Shown: positions 6,228-8,687 of the stretch, in pieces
Position numbering within the stretch: position 1 is the first letter of the stretch
Layout: each line of letters opens with the position of its first letter
Source: Alphaproteobacteria bacterium
GTDB taxonomy: Bacteria; Pseudomonadota; Alphaproteobacteria; Acetobacterales; Acetobacteraceae
Direction of reading: 5' to 3'
Assembly (NCBI GenBank): GCA_026225015.1
Contig: JAMFRY010000256.1
Span: 1 to 8,687 of the forward strand
Length of the DNA stretch: 8,687 bases
Made by a program: the position numbers and the translations under genes
The notes under the pieces: model-generated
Told to the model about the DNA's origin: nothing
The model's input: only the letters and a program-made list of their open reading frames with translations
Database searches by the model: none

Positions 6228-6321
6228 GCGATTCGCTCAAAGCTGGGTGGCGTAGACAGGCCATCTCAAACCCCGGCGATCCGGCTATCTATGTTCGCAC
6301 TTCAGGAGATATTCAAGAACG

Positions 6322-6612
6322 ATGCCCCTTTTTGCTGTTCATGCCCTCGACAAAACCGATGCCTTACCCCGTCGCCTGGAGCATTACAGCGCCCATCGTA
6401 ACTTCATCGAGGCCGACCAGATTTACGGCGTTTCGGTGATCCTCTCCGGCCCCCTGCAATCCGATGACGGGGAGACCATGATCGGCTCGCTTTTCATCAT
6501 CGACGCGCCTGGCCGCGCCGAGGTCGAGTCCTTCGCGAAGGCCGACCCGTTCATGGTCGAAGGCGTGTGGAATAGCGTCACCATCACGCGCTTCCATCGC
6601 CGCAGAGGCTGA
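6322..6612 (+). CDS. YCII-family protein
   Basis: A 96-residue protein of the YCII (YciI-like) family. It begins PLFAVHALDK, followed by R-R-L-E-H-Y-S-A-H-R (the family's R-x-x-H helix), a central SGPLQSDDGETMIGSLFIID, then a helix ending in KADPFMVEGVW, with the D-P-F typical of the family, and a final VTITRFHRRRG. YCII proteins have a ferredoxin-like dimeric fold with a His/Asp pair suggested as catalytic; a few act as dehydrochlorinases or lactone-processing enzymes, and most have no assigned reaction. An AGGAG lies 13 bases before the ATG, longer spacing than usual. It is transcribed away from the FAH-ABM-dehydratase operon, and shared function with it is inference. Confidence 0.85.
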   Translation: MPLFAVHALDKTDALPRRLEHYSAHRNFIEADQIYGVSVILSGPLQSDDGETMIGSLFIIDAPGRAEVESFAKADPFMVEGVWNSVTITRFHRRRG

Positions 6613-6618
6613 GACGAA

Positions 6619-6651
6619 GTTGCCAAGGGGGGTGCCAGGGGTTGCCAAGGG
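6619..6651 (+). repeat. G-rich imperfect 11-base repeats after the YCII gene
   Basis: GTTGCCAAGGG occurs exactly at 6619-6629 and 6641-6651, with a related GGTGCCAGGGG at 6631-6641 between them. The repeats begin seven bases after the YCII stop codon. They supply part of the G-tracts of the quadruplex motif that follows. Confidence 0.5.
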
Positions 6652-6663
6652 TTGATCGGGGGG
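6627..6663 (+). other. Putative G-quadruplex motif
   Basis: Four plus-strand G-tracts (6627-6632, 6638-6641, 6649-6651, 6658-6663) are separated by loops of 5, 7 and 6 bases, fitting the G3+N1-7 rule. The motif lies in the 3' untranslated region of the YCII gene and so could form in its mRNA. Folding in vivo is inference. Confidence 0.4.
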
Positions 6664-6691
6664 CGGATTGGGGCATCGCCGGAGCGATGGG

Positions 6692-6739
6692 AAAAAAAAG
6701 CCGGTCTTAAACCGGCCGCACCATACGGCGCTTTTTTTT
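6692..6739. terminator. Bidirectional intrinsic terminator between YCII and ParA-like genes
   Basis: An A8 run (6692-6699) and a T8 run (6732-6739) flank GC-rich stems, so either strand ends in a hairpin followed by U8. The outer arms AAAAAAAAGC (6692-6701) and GCTTTTTTTT (6730-6739) are perfectly complementary. Inside, GCCGGT (6700-6705) pairs with ACCGGC (6711-6716), and GCCG (6715-6718) can pair with CGGC (6726-6729). It lies 79 bases after the YCII stop and would also stop transcripts arriving from the ParA-like gene on the minus strand. Confidence 0.75.
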
Positions 6740-6948
6740 AAGGCTCCCTAAACTTGGCGGCTGGCTGTAACCTGTTTCAATTGGAAAAACCAAAGCTTCC
6801 GATCCGAAACGCGATGTCCTCGGCCATGCGCGGAATGTGGCTCAAAAAAGGCGCATTGGCAATAGGGATCATGTACCAGGCATTAAATGGTTAATACTAT
6901 TCTAAGATCACCTCGCTTGTTGGAATATAATACTTAAGGTTATCTTTC
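6740..6948. other. AT-richer island of unknown content between terminator and ParA-like gene
   Basis: This stretch is visibly richer in A and T than the rest, with a TATAAT hexamer at 6926-6931 on the plus strand but no good -35 partner. It holds short open frames on both strands. On the minus strand 6872-6777 encodes 31 residues beginning MIPIANAP and containing SHIPRMAEDIAFRIGSFG. On the plus strand 6814-6894 encodes 26 residues beginning MSSAMRGMWL. Neither has a convincing ribosome binding site. It could be a small gene, a small RNA, a degraded gene remnant or plain spacer; I cannot decide from sequence alone. Confidence 0.3.
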
Positions 6949-7587
6949 CTAAAGTTGCGCCTGCAATGAGGCGGCCAATGCCCGCAGCTCTTCCGCCGCG
7001 GCCGTTGTTGGCCCGGCCTCCGTCACCCCCAGCCCATCGGCGAAGGCGTTGGCATAGCCGGCGCGATTGGCCAGAGCGGCTTCCAGCAGGGTCAACCCAC
7101 GGGCGGCGATTTCAGCCTCCATCCGCTTGCGCAGCCTTGATGCCGCCGGCGCCCGGTTGAAGACCAAAGCGACTCTGCGCTTCTCCTCGGCCGCGAGTTT
7201 GATGGTCCCCTCGGCCGCCCATAAATCCGGCGGCGAGGGATTCAACGGGATCAGCACCAGGTCCGCCGCGCGGATCGCCCGCCGTGCATCGCTGTCGATC
7301 ACCGGCGGGGTGTCGATAAAAACGAAGTCATTGCCCGATCGCAGTTTCTCCAACTCCGCCGCCAGCCGCCAGCCGGAAATCGCCGCGCAGGACACCGAAA
7401 CACTTGCCTTCGGCGCCGCCTTGCGCAATTTGCCCCAGATGGTCAGGCTGCCTTGCGGGTCGATATCCAGCAGCGCGACGGAGTTGCCGGCTTGCGCCAA
7501 TACCACCGCCAGCTGCGCCGCCAGCATGGTTTTCCCCGAACCGCCCTTTTGTTGGGCCACGGCGATCACGCTTCCAGTTCCAGCCAT
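6949..7587 (-). CDS. ParA-like P-loop ATPase, orphan
   Basis: A 212-residue ATPase starting at ATG 7587 with AGGAG seven bases upstream; an in-frame extension toward 7650 would run into the nnr start. It has the deviant Walker A of the ParA/MinD superfamily, KGGSGKT (14-20, signature K14), the A' motif LLDIDPQGS (39-47, D41/D43) and Walker B DFVFIDTPP (87-95, D92). Such proteins dimerise on ATP and position DNA, chemoreceptor arrays, carboxysomes or other cargo on the nucleoid. The length matches short ParA proteins without an N-terminal helix-turn-helix, so self-repression of transcription is not expected. No parB gene or obvious centromere repeats are in the window, which marks it as an orphan and argues against a plasmid partition locus. 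It is divergent from nnr. Cargo and partner are unknown. Confidence 0.85.
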   Translation of the reverse strand: MAGTGSVIAVAQQKGGSGKTMLAAQLAVVLAQAGNSVALLDIDPQGSLTIWGKLRKAAPKASVSVSCAAISGWRLAAELEKLRSGNDFVFIDTPPVIDSDARRAIRAADLVLIPLNPSPPDLWAAEGTIKLAAEEKRRVALVFNRAPAASRLRKRMEAEIAARGLTLLEAALANRAGYANAFADGLGVTEAGPTTAAAEELRALAASLQAQL

Positions 7588-7648
7588 TCCACAACTCCTG
7601 TTTTCGGGAGAGTAGCCGCCGATGCTTGGTTTATGGCAAGCTATTTCC

Positions 7649-8687
7649 ATGCATGAATTGCTGACCCCGCAAGAGATGGCCGTGGTCGATCACCTGGCCT
7701 GCAACACGAAGGTGTTGATCGCGGCGGCCGGCCGAGCGGTGGCCAGGGCAATCCGCCGGAAATACCGCCCGTGCCGGGTATTGGTGCTGGCCGGCCCCGG
7801 CAATAATGGGGCAGACGGCATCGCAACCGCGCGCTACCTCGCCAATGCAGGCTGGCCGGTTAGTTGCATAAAGGCGAACGATGCCAGCGTGGCGCAGGTA
7901 GCTGGCGCCGAACTGGTGGTCGATGCCGTGTTCGGCGCCGGGTTGAGCCGCGATCTCGGCTCCGAGCTTGCCGGCAAATTGCGTGCGGCGCGGCGGATCG
8001 TCGCCATCGACGTGCCGAGCGGGCTGGATGGCGCCACCGGCGGCGTTCGCGGTTTTGCTCCGCAGGCCGAGTTGACCGTCACGTTTTTCCGCTTGAAACC
8101 GGGCCACTTGCTCTATCCGGGCCGTGCATTGTGCGGCGAGGTTGAGCTTGCCGATATCGGCCTGCCGGCCAGCCTGCTCGACTCGGTCGCGCCTAAAACC
8201 TGGATCAACGGACCTTGGGCCTGGCAGCTCCCGCATCGCGGCGCGCAGGGCCATAAATACAGCAACGGCGATGTGACGGTGCTCGCCGGCACCCTGCCCG
8301 GCGCCGCGCGTCTGGCCTGCGCTGCGGCGCGTCGCTGCGGCGCCGGCATGGTGACGCTCGCCACCGAGCGGATGTTTATCCCGCCGGAGGCCGGGCTGAT
8401 CGTTCGCGACACCCCGCTTGCGCAATTGCTGCAGGATGCCCGCCGCAAGGTTTGGGTATGTGGTCCCGGCCTCGGCGTAGCCGCTTCCGGGGAGAAGCTG
8501 GACGCATTGATCAAGGCGCAAAAGACCATCCTGGCCGATGCCGATGCGCTCACCGCCTGCGCCAATACGCCGGAGCGGTTGCGCGGGGTGGCGGTCATCA
8601 CGCCGCATGAAGGCGAATTCACCCGGGTCTTCGGACCCGTAGGCGCCGATAAGCTCGCCGCATTGCGCGCCGCCGCCGCCCTGACCC
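7649..8687 (+). CDS. nnr: Bifunctional NAD(P)H-hydrate epimerase / ADP-dependent NAD(P)H-hydrate dehydratase (cut by window edge)
   Basis: The frame is open from ATG 7649 to the right edge (346 residues, C-terminus missing). The protein repairs hydrated NADH/NADPH. The N-terminal epimerase (YjeF_N) domain, about 1-190, shows ELLTPQEM (3-10), AGRAV (27-31), AGPGNNGADG (48-57), VDAVFGAGLSRDLG (91-104) and AIDVPSGLDG (119-128). The dehydratase (ribokinase-like) domain from about 195 shows GHKYSNGDVTVLAG (201-214), CGPGLG (271-276), DADAL (297-301) and TPHEGEF (318-324). The second half of its ATP/ADP site lies outside the window. The epimerase domain is compact: the LMExAG segment is shortened, the linker before VDAVFGAG is short, and Ala replaces the usual second Gly of NNGGDG. 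No Shine-Dalgarno is seen. It is divergent from the ParA-like gene, 61 bases apart. Confidence 0.9.
   Translation, partial: MHELLTPQEMAVVDHLACNTKVLIAAAGRAVARAIRRKYRPCRVLVLAGPGNNGADGIATARYLANAGWPVSCIKANDASVAQVAGAELVVDAVFGAGLSRDLGSELAGKLRAARRIVAIDVPSGLDGATGGVRGFAPQAELTVTFFRLKPGHLLYPGRALCGEVELADIGLPASLLDSVAPKTWINGPWAWQLPHRGAQGHKYSNGDVTVLAGTLPGAARLACAAARRCGAGMVTLATERMFIPPEAGLIVRDTPLAQLLQDARRKVWVCGPGLGVAASGEKLDALIKAQKTILADADALTACANTPERLRGVAVITPHEGEFTRVFGPVGADKLAALRAAAALT

Noticed and set aside
6674..6689. Perfect 6-bp hairpin (CATCGC/GCGATG)
   Set aside because: It is followed by GG and an A-run on the plus strand, not a U-tract. The nearby A8/T8 structure explains termination better.
6886..6945. 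Apparent imperfect inverted repeat of AT-rich segments near GGTTAATACTATTC and GAATATAATACTT
   Set aside because: The pairing is broken by several mismatches and shifts and is likely due to base composition.
7631..8608. Minus-strand open frame of 325 codons
   Set aside because: It is the shadow of nnr, which has all the expected epimerase and dehydratase motifs on the plus strand.
1..8687. CRISPR arrays, tRNA genes, insertion sequences, attachment sites
   Set aside because: No regularly spaced repeats, cloverleaf-like genes, transposase or integrase frames were found in reading both strands.

Overview
The window looks like chromosomal DNA of a GC-rich alphaproteobacterium, possibly from the Rhodospirillales/Acetobacteraceae area. 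That placement is inference. It rests on strong G/C third-position bias, short intergenic gaps, a transketolase-type E1 protein of a form I associate with Alphaproteobacteria, and RcnB-like secreted proteins. No tRNA, rRNA, CRISPR array, insertion sequence or phage gene is visible. Both window edges cut through genes.

Layout. (1) 1-1318, minus: N-terminal 439 residues of a transketolase / pyruvate dehydrogenase E1-like thiamine diphosphate enzyme, cut by the left edge. (2) 1441-2300, minus: two tandem secreted RcnB-family proteins, one His-rich and one Pro/Gly/Tyr-rich, with a hairpin between them and another after the second. (3) 2509-3962, plus: a Rieske non-haem iron oxygenase alpha subunit followed by a NIPSNAP-family protein. 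(4) 3978-6134, minus: a probable three-gene operon of fumarylacetoacetate hydrolase (FAH) family enzyme, antibiotic-biosynthesis-monooxygenase (ABM) domain protein and a PLP-dependent threonine/serine dehydratase-like enzyme. It converges on (3) with a hairpin spanning both stop codons. (5) 6322-6612, plus: a YCII-family protein divergent from the FAH gene. (6) 6613-6948: a 336-base gene-poor stretch with a G-quadruplex motif, a bidirectional terminator and an AT-richer island. (7) 6949-7587, minus: an orphan ParA-like ATPase, divergent from (8) 7649 to the right edge, plus: bifunctional NAD(P)H-hydrate repair enzyme Nnr, cut by the edge.

How the genes may fit together. Regions 3-5 look like small-molecule catabolism: an oxygenase, a FAH-fold C-C bond hydrolase/decarboxylase, a PLP lyase, and three small proteins (NIPSNAP, ABM, YCII) from the dimeric alpha/beta-barrel (ferredoxin-like) superfamily. 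No substrate can be read from the sequence, and no ferredoxin, reductase, transporter or regulator gene is present. The flanking genes (E1-like enzyme, ParA, Nnr) look like general metabolism or housekeeping. I see no clearly novel system. The most interesting points are the three same-fold small proteins, the H-x3-H iron-ligand spacing in the Rieske oxygenase, the diverged RcnB pair, the orphan ParA, and several hairpins and palindromes.
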